In this document: positions 23,335 to 31,884 of the stretch, one piece after another | How the letters are laid out: every line of letters begins with the position of its first letter | Numbering within the stretch: the first letter of the stretch is position 1 | NCBI GenBank assembly: GCA_024279255.1 | Contig: JAJRRT010000033.1 | Coordinates: 1-32,758 of the forward strand | Length of the DNA stretch: 32,758 nt | Source: Deltaproteobacteria bacterium | GTDB lineage: Bacteria; Desulfobacterota; Desulfuromonadia; Desulfuromonadales; Geopsychrobacteraceae | Reading direction: 5' to 3' | Position numbers and translations under genes: made by a program | Notes under the pieces: model-generated | What the model was told of the DNA's origin: nothing | Database searches by the model: none | The model's input: the letters and a program-made list of their open reading frames with translations, nothing else

Positions 23335-25152
23335 TTACCCGGTGCGCAGTTGAATCAAGGCATTTGGATCGAGATCATGACGAGCAAAATATTCACGCTC
23401 GATCTCTTCAATGGTAAAGCGGTCGAGCCCACTGTTGGTCAAAAAATCGTTGCGCAGGCCTTGATCGCTATCGGTGACGATTTGTGGCAGCAGATTGTGT
23501 AGATAGATCGCTTCTTTTTTGATGTGCATCACAACATCTTCAAACAGGGCTTTGGGAATGTCTTTTTTAAGAACTTTCTTTTCACAGAGTTCCCGACTGA
23601 TTTCAACCAGCAGCTCATCCTGCTCTTTGCGGGTGTAGTAGCGGGAATAGGAATTGCGGATCCGCTCCTTGGCTTGCCCGAGAAGGAGGAGGTAGAGGCC
23701 CTCTTCCTCATTGAGTTGATCGAGTTCGGTAACCAGACCGGGAATACTCTGCTGGTCGGCGACTATGCGTTCTAGCCCGCGCCGCAGGAGTTTTATTTTG
23801 CGCCTCCCGAAACGGCCGAGATAATCATTTTCTTCGATAGCATTGAAAAAGAGTTTTGAAAATAGTCCGGTTTGTAATGCTTCAAATGCTTCGCGACTGC
23901 CGAGCAGGCTGCGGACGACCTCTTCATTGAGGCTGTAGCCGTCCATGAAGGCTAACTGACTGATCTGTTGCGAACTGCTGTCAAAACGATCAAAGAAGGT
24001 AATGATGTAAGAAAAATTTTCCAGGATTAAGAGATCGGCACCGTCCCGTATTTTTTCATCACAAATTTTGCCGGTTTCCAGCAGCAGGTGTTCGAAAGTG
24101 TGATCACGGTTTTTTGACGCAAACTGTTTGGCTTTAAGAAGAATAACCATATCGTTGCTGTCGAAGCTGGTTTCAAAACGCTCTTCTTGCAAGAGAAGTC
24201 CTTGCAAGATTTGGCGAGTATCTGAGATATAAGCTGGTTCGAGAGGGGTTTCCATCTCTTTGGTTTTGAGAAGCTCATCAAGAGTTATGAACAGCGCGGT
24301 TGGAATTCCCTGGCGCACGGACAATGTTTTGAGTCGAGTCAGTCTTGCGTTAGATTCTTGATTGATCTGCCCTTTTTGGCGGCAGGCGATCAAAACTTTT
24401 TTATATTCATCGACAATACGATAATTGTCGCGGTGCTGATACATGACATCAATGCGAATTCGTTCTTGTTGATAACGGTCAATTTCAAGAGAATTTGCGA
24501 GAGTATCCAGTTCGGCGAGAACTTCGATACCAAGATTGTGATTTTCAAAATAGAGCTCACGAAAACGCTCTTGATAAATCCGGTGCTTTTTGTGGATCAG
24601 GCGAAACAGGTAGATTGAGGCTGTCTTTGGCAACTGTTTGAGAAGCTCTGTACAGAGGCAGGCATCATCAATCTCATTGAGTCTGTGAGTTCTCTTACAG
24701 GTCTTTCCAAGCAATTTCAAAATTTGAGATTGTTGTTCTTCGATGTTGCTGTTGCTGGTGTCGTGGACGAAGAAAAAGGTGTTGTAGATTGCATGGCCAT
24801 CAAGGAAGAGACGCGTGAAGCTGTGCGTACCTTCAGTTTTATTGCTGAAGGTGAGACGGTTATTGCTGTCGTAGCTGGTTCCGTAAAGAATCAACCGGTT
24901 GCGGATATCTGGCTTGGCCAGGTCGGCTAAAGGTTGTTCTACGCCAAACATGTACTCACAGAAAGACCCACCGTTGCCGCGATGGCTGACACCCTGAGGG
25001 GAGAGCAAGAACTCATTGCCTGGTGCAAAGAAGCGCAGCACATCACCCGTTTGCTGGTAGAATTGAGGGCGCGAACTGCCGGCACTTGCCGCAGTGGCAA
25101 AAAACTCAATGCTGTCATCGATGTGGCCATGTAGGCGAAGTTCAGTGTTCAT
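23335..25152 (-). CDS. Large protein of unknown function (605 aa)
   Basis: I do not recognise a characterised function. The protein is 605 residues, soluble, with no signal peptide or membrane helix. The first 170 residues look beta-rich with aromatic residues (ELRLHGHIDDSIEFFATA, then FYQQTGDVLRFFAPGNEF). Most of the remainder is charged and helical, with cysteine- and lysine-rich patches near residues 160-190 and a coiled-coil-like helix near RKIKLLRRGLERI. It ends in a hydrophilic helical tail. The ATG at 25152 is preferred, with GAAGAGA before it; an in-frame TTG five codons upstream lacks a site. Gaps of 29 bp to the metallo-hydrolase gene and 24 bp to the EF-G paralogue gene suggest one transcript. 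Homologues may be restricted to Geobacter relatives, but that is only an impression. Confidence 0.75.
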   Translation of the reverse strand: MNTELRLHGHIDDSIEFFATAASAGSSRPQFYQQTGDVLRFFAPGNEFLLSPQGVSHRGNGGSFCEYMFGVEQPLADLAKPDIRNRLILYGTSYDSNNRLTFSNKTEGTHSFTRLFLDGHAIYNTFFFVHDTSNSNIEEQQSQILKLLGKTCKRTHRLNEIDDACLCTELLKQLPKTASIYLFRLIHKKHRIYQERFRELYFENHNLGIEVLAELDTLANSLEIDRYQQERIRIDVMYQHRDNYRIVDEYKKVLIACRQKGQINQESNARLTRLKTLSVRQGIPTALFITLDELLKTKEMETPLEPAYISDTRQILQGLLLQEERFETSFDSNDMVILLKAKQFASKNRDHTFEHLLLETGKICDEKIRDGADLLILENFSYIITFFDRFDSSSQQISQLAFMDGYSLNEEVVRSLLGSREAFEALQTGLFSKLFFNAIEENDYLGRFGRRKIKLLRRGLERIVADQQSIPGLVTELDQLNEEEGLYLLLLGQAKERIRNSYSRYYTRKEQDELLVEISRELCEKKVLKKDIPKALFEDVVMHIKKEAIYLHNLLPQIVTDSDQGLRNDFLTNSGLDRFTIEEIEREYFARHDLDPNALIQLRTG

Positions 25153-25181
25153 GTCGATTCTCTTCAAATGTGAGGTCTTAT

Positions 25182-25970
25182 TTAGAAAGAGGTCAGATCA
25201 ACCTCAATCTTCTGACCGTCAAAGGCTAGTCCAATCCCTGGGGGCAATTCTCTTTCATGTTTTTGATGATCTATCTCGTGGCTGAGATGTGTCAACCAGG
25301 TGCTTTTTGCGCCAATTTTTTTTGCTACTGCAACGGCCTGTTGAATGTTGAAGTGGGTCCGGTGCGGTTTAATGCGCAGGCCATCAATAACCAAAAATTC
25401 AACGCCACTGAGAAGTTTAACAGATGTCTCGGGGATACCATTACAATCTGTTAAATATGCGATTGGGCCAATGCGGTAGCCGAATACATCCATAGCACCA
25501 TGCAAGAGCGGGACCGGAACAAGGTTCAGCCCGAAGAGATTAAAGGTGTCAGTGATCGGGCAGGTTATTAGTTGGGGGATGTAGCCCGGTTCCGATGTGG
25601 GATCAAAGATGTAGGCAAAGTTATTGCGGATCTTCTCTAGCGTAGAGGCCGCGCCGTATAGCGGTATGGCGGGTTCACCACGCAAAGTGAAGACACGTAA
25701 ATCGTCGATCCCGTGGAGGTGGTCGGCGTGCTCGTGGGTATAGAGGACAGCGTCGATGTGTCGAATTTCTTCACGCAACATCTGTTGACGGAGGTCGGTC
25801 GCTGTGTCGATCAGGATATTGTGGCCACGATAGCTCAGCAGGGCACTGCAGCGAGACCTCTGGTTCCGTTGATCGTCAGAAAGGCAGACCGTACAGGAGC
25901 AACCGATTACGGGGACTCCAGTGCTGGTCCCTGAACCGAGAATTGTCAGAGTCAGTTTATCTGTGGCCAT
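25182..25970 (-). CDS. PhnP-like metallo-beta-lactamase-fold hydrolase
   Basis: A 262-residue MBL-fold metal-dependent hydrolase. The opening LGSGTSTGVPVIGC followed by the CSCTVC cysteine cluster (24-29) is characteristic of the PhnP group, where the cysteines hold a structural zinc. The metal motif THEHADH is at 78-84 (H79, H81, D83, H84), and further ligands fit PLLHGAMD, LTDCNG and the C-terminal THLSHEID. PhnP hydrolyses cyclic phosphodiesters in phosphonate breakdown; stand-alone members in other bacteria have unknown substrates. No phosphonate gene is near. It starts a probable operon with the unknown 605-residue gene and the EF-G paralogue. Confidence 0.85.
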   Translation of the reverse strand: MATDKLTLTILGSGTSTGVPVIGCSCTVCLSDDQRNQRSRCSALLSYRGHNILIDTATDLRQQMLREEIRHIDAVLYTHEHADHLHGIDDLRVFTLRGEPAIPLYGAASTLEKIRNNFAYIFDPTSEPGYIPQLITCPITDTFNLFGLNLVPVPLLHGAMDVFGYRIGPIAYLTDCNGIPETSVKLLSGVEFLVIDGLRIKPHRTHFNIQQAVAVAKKIGAKSTWLTHLSHEIDHQKHERELPPGIGLAFDGQKIEVDLTSF

Positions 25971-26073
25971 GAACTCAGTGGACCTCGTGGGTGAAGAGGG
26001 ACTGAAAATTTATCACTGCAAAAGTAAAAGAACAAGAGCCTGTTTTCCATGAGTCTCGCTCGTCAATAACCAT

Positions 26074-27129
26074 CTAGCTAAGCCGTGGCAGCAGATGCTG
26101 GCTATAGATCTTGTCTGCAGCCTTGGCAGACTGGCCATCTCTGGCTAATTCGGCGTAGGTGAGAAGAGGATCGACCAGGCTGAGACCCTCAGGGTGCCAA
26201 CCACTCCATCGATTTTGTTTGCCGAACGGAGACAGCAGGTAAATCTCACCTTCAGGGTCAGGCGTCAGATGGAGTTGGAGCATCAGTTTGAGCTGTTGCT
26301 GTGGATCGACATAAAGTACGGCTGATTCAGGCGACATGTTGCTGGAGAGAAATGAGGCACCCAGCTGCCCACCGAGCATTACCGATATGGTATCAGAAGT
26401 ACGGCGAATCAATTCTGGTAGTTGTTGTAGTGAGTAGTCCGGATTGAGGACGCAACGCTGTAACAGCATCCGTGGGCGCAGCGTTTCTATGTAGCCAAGT
26501 TGCCAGCGTTGTAATAGCTCTTCGGCAGCGATCAACTCACGCCCGGCTTTGCTGCTTACCAGATTGCCGCGTTTTTCCAGCTCCTTGAAGAGGTCTCCAA
26601 TGGCTCCCAGAGCAATGCCGGCATCATCAGCCAAGACCCGATATGTGGCATTGACAGCCTGGGGATTGCGTAGGAAAAGGTAGATCAACTTCAGTCCGGC
26701 AGGACGGAAGAGTCGATCGAGTCCTCCGCTGGCGGTTAAGTGCTTTTGTCCACTTATTTCGACATAAAGGGGTGTTTGCTGGAGCAGCAGGTTGCCAGCA
26801 CAATCGGCAAATTCGATTTTTTTCTGTTTTAATTTGTCCGCCATATTAGGGCTGACGTAGTGGGTCAGGAGCAAGGGGGAGCAATTCGCTGGAGCCGCAG
26901 TGGTCTTGAGTTGATGAATCACCAGATCGGCTACCGAGGGGGTAAGCTTTGGGACAACTTTCAGATAGTAATATTTTTCACCCCAATCTCCTCCCAGCTT
27001 GATTGTGCCAGCAAAGGGGCCACCAAGTTTTTTGATGACAAAATCGATGTGGCAACCGGGCAGGCTGCGAATAGCTTTCATGCAACCATAAATGATCTGC
27101 TCATCGCGCTGTTTCGTTTTGCTGGACAT
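26074..27129 (-). CDS. AbiEi-like (type IV antitoxin/transcriptional regulator) protein without adjacent toxin
   Basis: A 351-residue protein that resembles, from memory, the AbiEi_2 group (type IV antitoxin-like transcriptional regulators). Shared features are a nuclease-fold-like N-terminal part with YVSPNMADKLKQ followed by the hallmark FADCAGNLLLQQTPLYVEI (about 105-123). A winged helix comes next, with GLKLIYLFLRNPQAVNATYR and ALGAIGDLFKELEKRGNLV (about 145-190), and a C-terminal domain of about 150 residues. The start at 27129 is chosen because AAAGGGG lies 5 bases before it; an in-frame ATG 11 codons upstream has no such site. No AbiEii nucleotidyltransferase toxin gene lies on either side, so the toxin-antitoxin link is only by family. 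A TTGACA promoter is visible upstream. Confidence 0.7.
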   Translation of the reverse strand: MSSKTKQRDEQIIYGCMKAIRSLPGCHIDFVIKKLGGPFAGTIKLGGDWGEKYYYLKVVPKLTPSVADLVIHQLKTTAAPANCSPLLLTHYVSPNMADKLKQKKIEFADCAGNLLLQQTPLYVEISGQKHLTASGGLDRLFRPAGLKLIYLFLRNPQAVNATYRVLADDAGIALGAIGDLFKELEKRGNLVSSKAGRELIAAEELLQRWQLGYIETLRPRMLLQRCVLNPDYSLQQLPELIRRTSDTISVMLGGQLGASFLSSNMSPESAVLYVDPQQQLKLMLQLHLTPDPEGEIYLLSPFGKQNRWSGWHPEGLSLVDPLLTYAELARDGQSAKAADKIYSQHLLPRLS

Positions 27130-27199
27130 TGCCGCCCCTTTATTCTGAATGTTGGTGTTCATGATAATTAAATGTTCATAAGTTGTGTTGTTGTGAAAT

Positions 27200-27228
27200 A
27201 TTGAAACTTACAGGGCGTGAGTTGTCAA
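27200..27228 (-). promoter_or_regulatory. Candidate sigma-70 promoter of the AbiEi-like gene
   Basis: On the minus strand a perfect TTGACA (plus-strand 27223-27228) lies 17 bp before TTCAAT (27200-27205), 71 bp before the preferred start codon. Confidence 0.4.
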
Positions 27229-27273
27229 GAACTTCCTGAGGATAAATGGGGCTGCTGGAGAGCGAAGGAGGGA

Positions 27274-28572
27274 CTAAAGATATTTTTCGACTTGAATCCC
27301 TTTGAGCAGGGGGTCGACTTCGGAGAGGATTTGACTACCATCAGGGTGATTAAGCACAGGGGCATTCTGTTGGAGTCGACCTTCGGTCGTGATGATTGGT
27401 TTGAGCTTCAATGAATTTTCACCCTGATGGTTCTGGTCAACAACCAGGGCAATAACGCCGTCTTTGAGACGCACCAGTGTTCCGACTGGGTAGGGTCCAA
27501 GAAAACTGGTAAATTTTTCAACATATTCTGGATGGAGGTGACTACCGCTCATCTGACCAAGTTGATCGAGGGCTTTTTTGGGTGAAAAAGGTTTCTGATA
27601 GCAGCGAAGAGTGGTCATCGCATCGAAGGTATCAGCGATTGTAACCATATCGACCAGGGGTGATATCTCACGGCCACGACTATCTTTAGGATAGCCGGTG
27701 CGGTCGAAACGAAGATGGTGATGGTGAATGATATCGATGACTTCAGGTGGGATAGCATTCATTTTGCTTACGATCTCCACCCCATGTTCCGGGTGGCGCA
27801 TCATTTCTAGTCGTTCAGTGGCGCTGAGTTGGCCTGGTTTGGTGATAATCGCATGGTCAATTGTCATCTTTCCCAAGTCATGCATCATGCCGCCCATGCC
27901 AAGAAGGTTGAGTTGATCCTTGGGAAGATTGCAAGCTCGCCCAATTGTTAGAGAAATCACCGAAACGTTAACCGAGTGAGTAAATGTATAGTTATCGTAA
28001 TCCTTGAGCAAGGTCATCGCCAGGAGTGCGTAGGGGCGACTGATGGCACTGCTGACCATTTTTTGGACGCTGTTGAAGGCAATACTGCTGGCTGGGCGAC
28101 GGCCAAGGCGAGCGTCTTCATAAAGAGATTCGACGACGCTTAAGGCCTCTCGGTAGACTTCACGTGGGGTGTCTTCTTCCGGGATAACCCGGATGTGGTC
28201 GATACCGAGGATGTCTAGAGCCTCAGCAATATCACTACTTCCTTTGTTGAGTTGTGTCATCAGTTCAAGAAGTTGTGCTGCGTCGAGGCCTGGAAAGAAA
28301 CGAATTCCCTTGAGTTGGCAGTCGCGAACCTTTTGTGACAGCTCAAGAATCGAGGGGTGTTGCTCTAGGCAGGGGAGATCTTCAACAAGCAGAGTCCCAT
28401 CAGCAAAACCGAGTTGCAGTTGACCTTTTTTCTGCAACAGTGGTCGCATTGCATCCAGAACTGCCTCCAGTTGACGTCGGACCTGGGGATGCTCCCCTGG
28501 ATAGAGACGCATCCCCTGCAGGACGGCAGCCAGGGTGGCTGGAATTTGTTTAATTTGTTGTGGTGTTATCAT
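27274..28572 (-). CDS. HD-GYP domain protein (probable cyclic di-GMP phosphodiesterase) with unusual N-terminal module
   Basis: A 432-residue cytoplasmic protein. The HD-GYP core (about 180-360) has THSVNV (198-203), the HD pair in MMHDLGK (231-232), a four-histidine run at 283-286, and RFDRTGYP with an intact GYP at 293-295, then DxFDAMT. These are the metal and substrate residues of active enzymes that break down cyclic di-GMP. The first 130 residues contain LQGMRLYPGEHPQ and GIRFFPGLDAAQLLELM, which also occur, with similar spacing, in the HEAT-repeat protein encoded just upstream. The C-terminal 70 residues look like a small beta domain (VGTLVRLKDGVIALVVDQ). The ATG lies inside the end of the HEAT gene (23-bp overlap), so translation is probably coupled. 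It likely acts as an enzyme/scaffold pair with that protein. Confidence 0.92.
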   Translation of the reverse strand: MITPQQIKQIPATLAAVLQGMRLYPGEHPQVRRQLEAVLDAMRPLLQKKGQLQLGFADGTLLVEDLPCLEQHPSILELSQKVRDCQLKGIRFFPGLDAAQLLELMTQLNKGSSDIAEALDILGIDHIRVIPEEDTPREVYREALSVVESLYEDARLGRRPASSIAFNSVQKMVSSAISRPYALLAMTLLKDYDNYTFTHSVNVSVISLTIGRACNLPKDQLNLLGMGGMMHDLGKMTIDHAIITKPGQLSATERLEMMRHPEHGVEIVSKMNAIPPEVIDIIHHHHLRFDRTGYPKDSRGREISPLVDMVTIADTFDAMTTLRCYQKPFSPKKALDQLGQMSGSHLHPEYVEKFTSFLGPYPVGTLVRLKDGVIALVVDQNHQGENSLKLKPIITTEGRLQQNAPVLNHPDGSQILSEVDPLLKGIQVEKYL

Positions 28573-30253
28573 GTTTTTTCATCAGGGCTGTCAGGCTGAG
28601 TTCAGCTGCGCGTTGAACGATTCCGTGTGGCGATTTTTGCCATTTAATGAGGGCACTATTCAGGTTTTTATCGCCCAGTTTTCCAAGAGTGAGAATGATT
28701 TCAGCGCGAAGTCCTTCCAGCCTTTCCAGGCGAAAAATGTTAGGACGTTTGGCAAGTGCCAGCAGAGGAAGGATAGCCTCTTTTTTACCGAGAATGCCGA
28801 GGGCCGAAACAGCATCGTTACGGATTTCGGTTTGCCGGCCAAAAGGATCAAAGCTTTGAGCAATTTTTAGCAGTGGGCGAACCGCTTCTATGCTCTTGGT
28901 CGCTCCAAGGGCTTTCACTGCGGGGCGGCGTAATGCTATTGCTGGATCTCGAGTCAGTTTCAATAGCGGGGCAACAGATTTATTACTCCCAATCATAGCT
29001 AATGAACGAATCAGGCTTCGTCGGACTCGTTGGTCCGGGTGAGTCGTGAGACCGTCGAGGATGCTGAGCCCCGCATCAAGGCGTAGGTCGCCGATCAAGG
29101 TGACCGCATTACGCACAACATACCATTGGCTGCTATGGACAATCTCGCGGAGCAGATCGAGCAGCGGTTCACCCATTCTTCCCAGCAGTGTGCTTAGCCG
29201 CTTACGAACAGCGCTATCCTCTTCCTTGCTCATGAGGGTCAGTAGCTGAGGAGCAATTCGGATTCCCAGTGAGACAATAAGCTTTTGCAGTCGCTGAAAC
29301 TGTTGAGCTGTGAGAGAGGTCCGTTTGAACTGTTCAAGCATCGTCGCAACAAGCTTCTCCGTCAGGAGCCGCTCAAGGGCACTGGCAGCGATGCTGCGTT
29401 GGGTGCGACTACGTTCTTCCTGCTGACTATGGATCAAGAGAAAGGGGAGAATCCTCAGAACGCCTGGAGTCGCGCTCTGTTCGATATATTCTGGCGCGAG
29501 TTTGAGAAGTTTTTCTATCTGAATTCGATAGGCATCATCATGCAGTTCGTTGTTGAGTTGTTCTATGATTGTATGAAGCTGCTGCGCCAGATCTGATTTA
29601 TCCAGCGGTGCTGAGTTGAGTGGGCTGTTTTCAGTTGCAGGTTCGAATTCCGACTGCTCGATCTCCTCGGCGAGTTTTTGGCGTTTTTGCAGTGCGTCAT
29701 CAAGGTTGCTCTCGTTGAGCCAGATGGTTGTGACCTGGTGCTTGTTTAAAAATTCGGGGAGTCCGCCGATTTGGTAAATTTCTTCAGCTGGAGTTGTCAG
29801 TCCCTTAAGCAAAATCAGGATTTCCTCAGAGGAAAGGTCCGGCAGAAATATGAGTTGGTTGACCCGGCGTTCTGCCAGAATGCGGGCCAGGCCAGGAAGG
29901 GCAGGGTTTTTCTCGCCTATTTTTTTGCTACCAAGCGAAAAGCCCGCTTGGCTGGCCTGTATGGCTTGATTGTCCGGACGTGTTAGCATCGGCGTGAAGC
30001 CGGTAATGCATTCACTAATGGCGGTTTGCAGACTGGGATGGTCCTTGGGATAAAAACGCAGCGCTTTCATGAGCTTGACCAGGCCGGTCAGCGCCTGCTC
30101 AATCTCCAAAGTCTGCTGAATGTCAGCCAAGTGATCCTCCAAGGAATTTGTATCTTGTAAAATTATTGAATTGAGCTCTTTCAAGATACCCTGTCGTGAC
30201 AGAGTTGTAAATATCTCAAGCGGTCCGACTCTGTTGGATTGTTTGTAATTCAT
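28550..30253 (-). CDS. HEAT-repeat protein sharing an N-terminal module with the HD-GYP protein
   Basis: A 567-residue soluble protein. The N-terminal region (about 55-185) has LMKALRFYPKDHPSLQ, RRVNQLIFLPDLSSEEIL and the LNKHQVTTIWLNESN strand, matching the N-terminal part of the HD-GYP protein in order and spacing. A charged, low-complexity linker (about 185-220) leads to helical repeats. From about 340 to 560 these are clear HEAT/PBS-lyase-type repeats (VRKRLSTLLGRMGEP, VVRNAVTLIGDLRLD, VRRSLIRSLAMIGSN, LRRPAVKALGATKSI, IRNDAVSALGILGKK). Such repeats mediate protein binding. No catalytic motif is visible. It is followed by the overlapping HD-GYP gene, so both are expected in one operon and may act together in cyclic di-GMP control. 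Its partner specificity is unknown. Confidence 0.88.
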   Translation of the reverse strand: MNYKQSNRVGPLEIFTTLSRQGILKELNSIILQDTNSLEDHLADIQQTLEIEQALTGLVKLMKALRFYPKDHPSLQTAISECITGFTPMLTRPDNQAIQASQAGFSLGSKKIGEKNPALPGLARILAERRVNQLIFLPDLSSEEILILLKGLTTPAEEIYQIGGLPEFLNKHQVTTIWLNESNLDDALQKRQKLAEEIEQSEFEPATENSPLNSAPLDKSDLAQQLHTIIEQLNNELHDDAYRIQIEKLLKLAPEYIEQSATPGVLRILPFLLIHSQQEERSRTQRSIAASALERLLTEKLVATMLEQFKRTSLTAQQFQRLQKLIVSLGIRIAPQLLTLMSKEEDSAVRKRLSTLLGRMGEPLLDLLREIVHSSQWYVVRNAVTLIGDLRLDAGLSILDGLTTHPDQRVRRSLIRSLAMIGSNKSVAPLLKLTRDPAIALRRPAVKALGATKSIEAVRPLLKIAQSFDPFGRQTEIRNDAVSALGILGKKEAILPLLALAKRPNIFRLERLEGLRAEIILTLGKLGDKNLNSALIKWQKSPHGIVQRAAELSLTALMKKHDNTTTN

Positions 30254-30403
30254 CAGCGAAATAAATAGGCGTAGAATAGCCGCCTGTCGCTTGATTTACA
30301 TGTCAGACCAAGCTTATTCTGATCCGAGCCTCCGGGCTAGGCCCTTTGGGCTGCGCCGTCAGGAGAATATCATTATGATGATTTTATCACAGGAAATACG
30401 AAT

Positions 30404-30994
30404 TTGATTCTCGGAATTACAGGAAGTATTGCCAGCGGGAAAAGCCTGGTGGCTGAACTTCTGCACCAGAAAGGGGCGTCTGTACTCAGTGCAGATCAGT
30501 TGGCGCGTGAACTGGTCGAGCCTGGCTCGCCTTTGCTGAGTCGTCTGGTTCTTCTGTTTGGTGTGGAAATATTGACAGAGAACGGGGAGCTTGATCGTGA
30601 GAATTTGGGGAGACTCGTTTTTGACGATGAAGAGGCACGGCAGAAACTCAATGCCTTACTTCACCCGGCAATAGCAACACTATCTGAGCAGCGCTTGGCC
30701 GAATTAGTAAAAAGCGGGGCAACTCTTATTGTTTATGAAGCGCCGTTGTTGTTCGAGGCTGGCGCTGAGAAGCGTGTGAATAAGGTTTTGGTGGTGACGG
30801 TTGACCCTCACATTCAATTACAGAGAATTGTTGCACGGGATCGACTTGATGAAGTTGCAGCGCGTCTACGCGTCGCTGCCCAGATGTCACAGCAGGAAAA
30901 AGTGGCTCGTGCAGACTATTTAATCGATAACTCTGGAAGTTTCGCAGACCTCGAGAAGGAAGTAGACAGCCTCTGGTTTGAACTCGGCTGTTAG
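30404..30994 (+). CDS. coaE: Dephospho-CoA kinase
   Basis: A 196-residue P-loop kinase that phosphorylates the 3'-hydroxyl of dephospho-CoA, the last step of coenzyme A synthesis. It opens ILGITGSIASGKS with Walker A at 7-14, followed by SADQLARELVEPGSP and the LLHPAI and YEAPLLFEAG motifs of CoaE, with the lid region RIVARDRLDEVAARLR near residues 145-160. The length is normal. The start codon appears to be TTG at 30404: the family begins at this point, no in-frame ATG precedes it, and AGGA lies about 9 bases upstream. The gene is divergent from the HEAT/HD-GYP unit and convergent with the hydrolase gene. Confidence 0.93.
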   Translation: MILGITGSIASGKSLVAELLHQKGASVLSADQLARELVEPGSPLLSRLVLLFGVEILTENGELDRENLGRLVFDDEEARQKLNALLHPAIATLSEQRLAELVKSGATLIVYEAPLLFEAGAEKRVNKVLVVTVDPHIQLQRIVARDRLDEVAARLRVAAQMSQQEKVARADYLIDNSGSFADLEKEVDSLWFELGC

Positions 30995-31011
30995 TGCCCT
31001 GTCACTTTTGT

Positions 31012-31809
31012 CTACTGGGTCGAAGGCAGGTCGCTCTTGAGTAAAAAATCTTCAATAAGGTGACAGGTTTTGTCAAATTTGGGGTTTTTGATAACGCTCA
31101 GGACGTGAGGGACTTCGGGGCCGAAGAGATAAAATTCTTTGTCTGAACTTCCGAGTTTTTCGAAGAGCATAAGGCCTGTTCCCTTCGCGACAGTTTGGTC
31201 CCCCTCTGCGGCTAACAGCAAGGTTGGAATTTTAATCTGAGGCAGTATGTGCACGACTTCATTGCGTAGTTGGCCAATTTGTTCGATTCCACCCAAGGGA
31301 CGGCGCTCGTAATAGTGCAGACGCTCTGGGTGGGGGAGTTGCCGATGCTGAAAAGGGATCAGGTGCTTGAGTAATCCTGTGAGGCTGGCGAGGGGATGTT
31401 GCAATTTCAGAAAAGGGGAGAGTAGGATCAAACGTCCGACTTTCCTTTGGTGCGCAAGGAGCAGGCTGAGCAGGGCTCCGGTGCTCTGTCCGATGAGACT
31501 AATCGGCAGACCAGATTCTTGTAAAATTGTATGACAGCGCTCGACTGAATCGAACCAATCCTGCCATTGGCACCTGCGCAAATCTTCGGGGCTGGTTCCG
31601 TGGCCTGTCAGGCGAGTCCCTAGGACCAGATATCCACGTGTGCAGAGAAGCTCACCAATGGGGCGCATTTCGTAAGGACTTGCCCCGAAACCATGGACCA
31701 GATGGAGCGCCTTTCCGTTTGGCCTCTTTGGTTTGAAGAGGAACGGCAGGTTCTCCGGATGGGTAACTCCCTCATGTTTTGCACGTTCCAGTTCTGACGC
31801 AAATCCCAT
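31012..31809 (-). CDS. Alpha/beta-hydrolase (carboxylesterase/lysophospholipase-like)
   Basis: A 265-residue serine hydrolase of the alpha/beta fold. The oxyanion region HGFGASPYEMR is at 39-49, the nucleophile S109 lies in GQSTG, and the likely acid and base are D204 (AAEGDQTV) and H235 (EVPHVLS). The RLTGHGTSPEDL segment with a tryptophan-rich stretch WQDWFDSVE resembles the Est30/monoglyceride-lipase type carboxylesterases. There is no signal peptide, so it acts in the cytoplasm, perhaps on short-chain esters or lysolipids. It is separated from the upstream IclR gene by a strong terminator-like hairpin, so it may depend on read-through or on a promoter not seen. Confidence 0.85.
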   Translation of the reverse strand: MGFASELERAKHEGVTHPENLPFLFKPKRPNGKALHLVHGFGASPYEMRPIGELLCTRGYLVLGTRLTGHGTSPEDLRRCQWQDWFDSVERCHTILQESGLPISLIGQSTGALLSLLLAHQRKVGRLILLSPFLKLQHPLASLTGLLKHLIPFQHRQLPHPERLHYYERRPLGGIEQIGQLRNEVVHILPQIKIPTLLLAAEGDQTVAKGTGLMLFEKLGSSDKEFYLFGPEVPHVLSVIKNPKFDKTCHLIEDFLLKSDLPSTQ

Positions 31810-31823
31810 TATTTTTTCCTGTT

Positions 31824-31861
31824 AAACAAAAAGGGCCCCGATTTCGGAGCCCTTTTTGTTT
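31824..31861. terminator. Bidirectional-type Rho-independent terminator between the IclR and hydrolase genes
   Basis: A 13-bp perfect stem (AAACAAAAAGGGC, 31824-31836, with GCCCTTTTTGTTT, 31849-31861) has a CCCGATTTCGGA centre that extends the hairpin. T-runs flank the stem on both strands. It ends the IclR transcript. Confidence 0.9.
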
Positions 31862-31884
31862 ATCGGTGACTGTTGGAGTCTGGC

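Noticed and set aside
30320..30362. GC-rich imperfect inverted repeat before coaE, considered as a terminator or repetitive extragenic element
   Set aside because: The stem is imperfect, has no T-run and lies between divergent genes; no second copy was noticed in the window.
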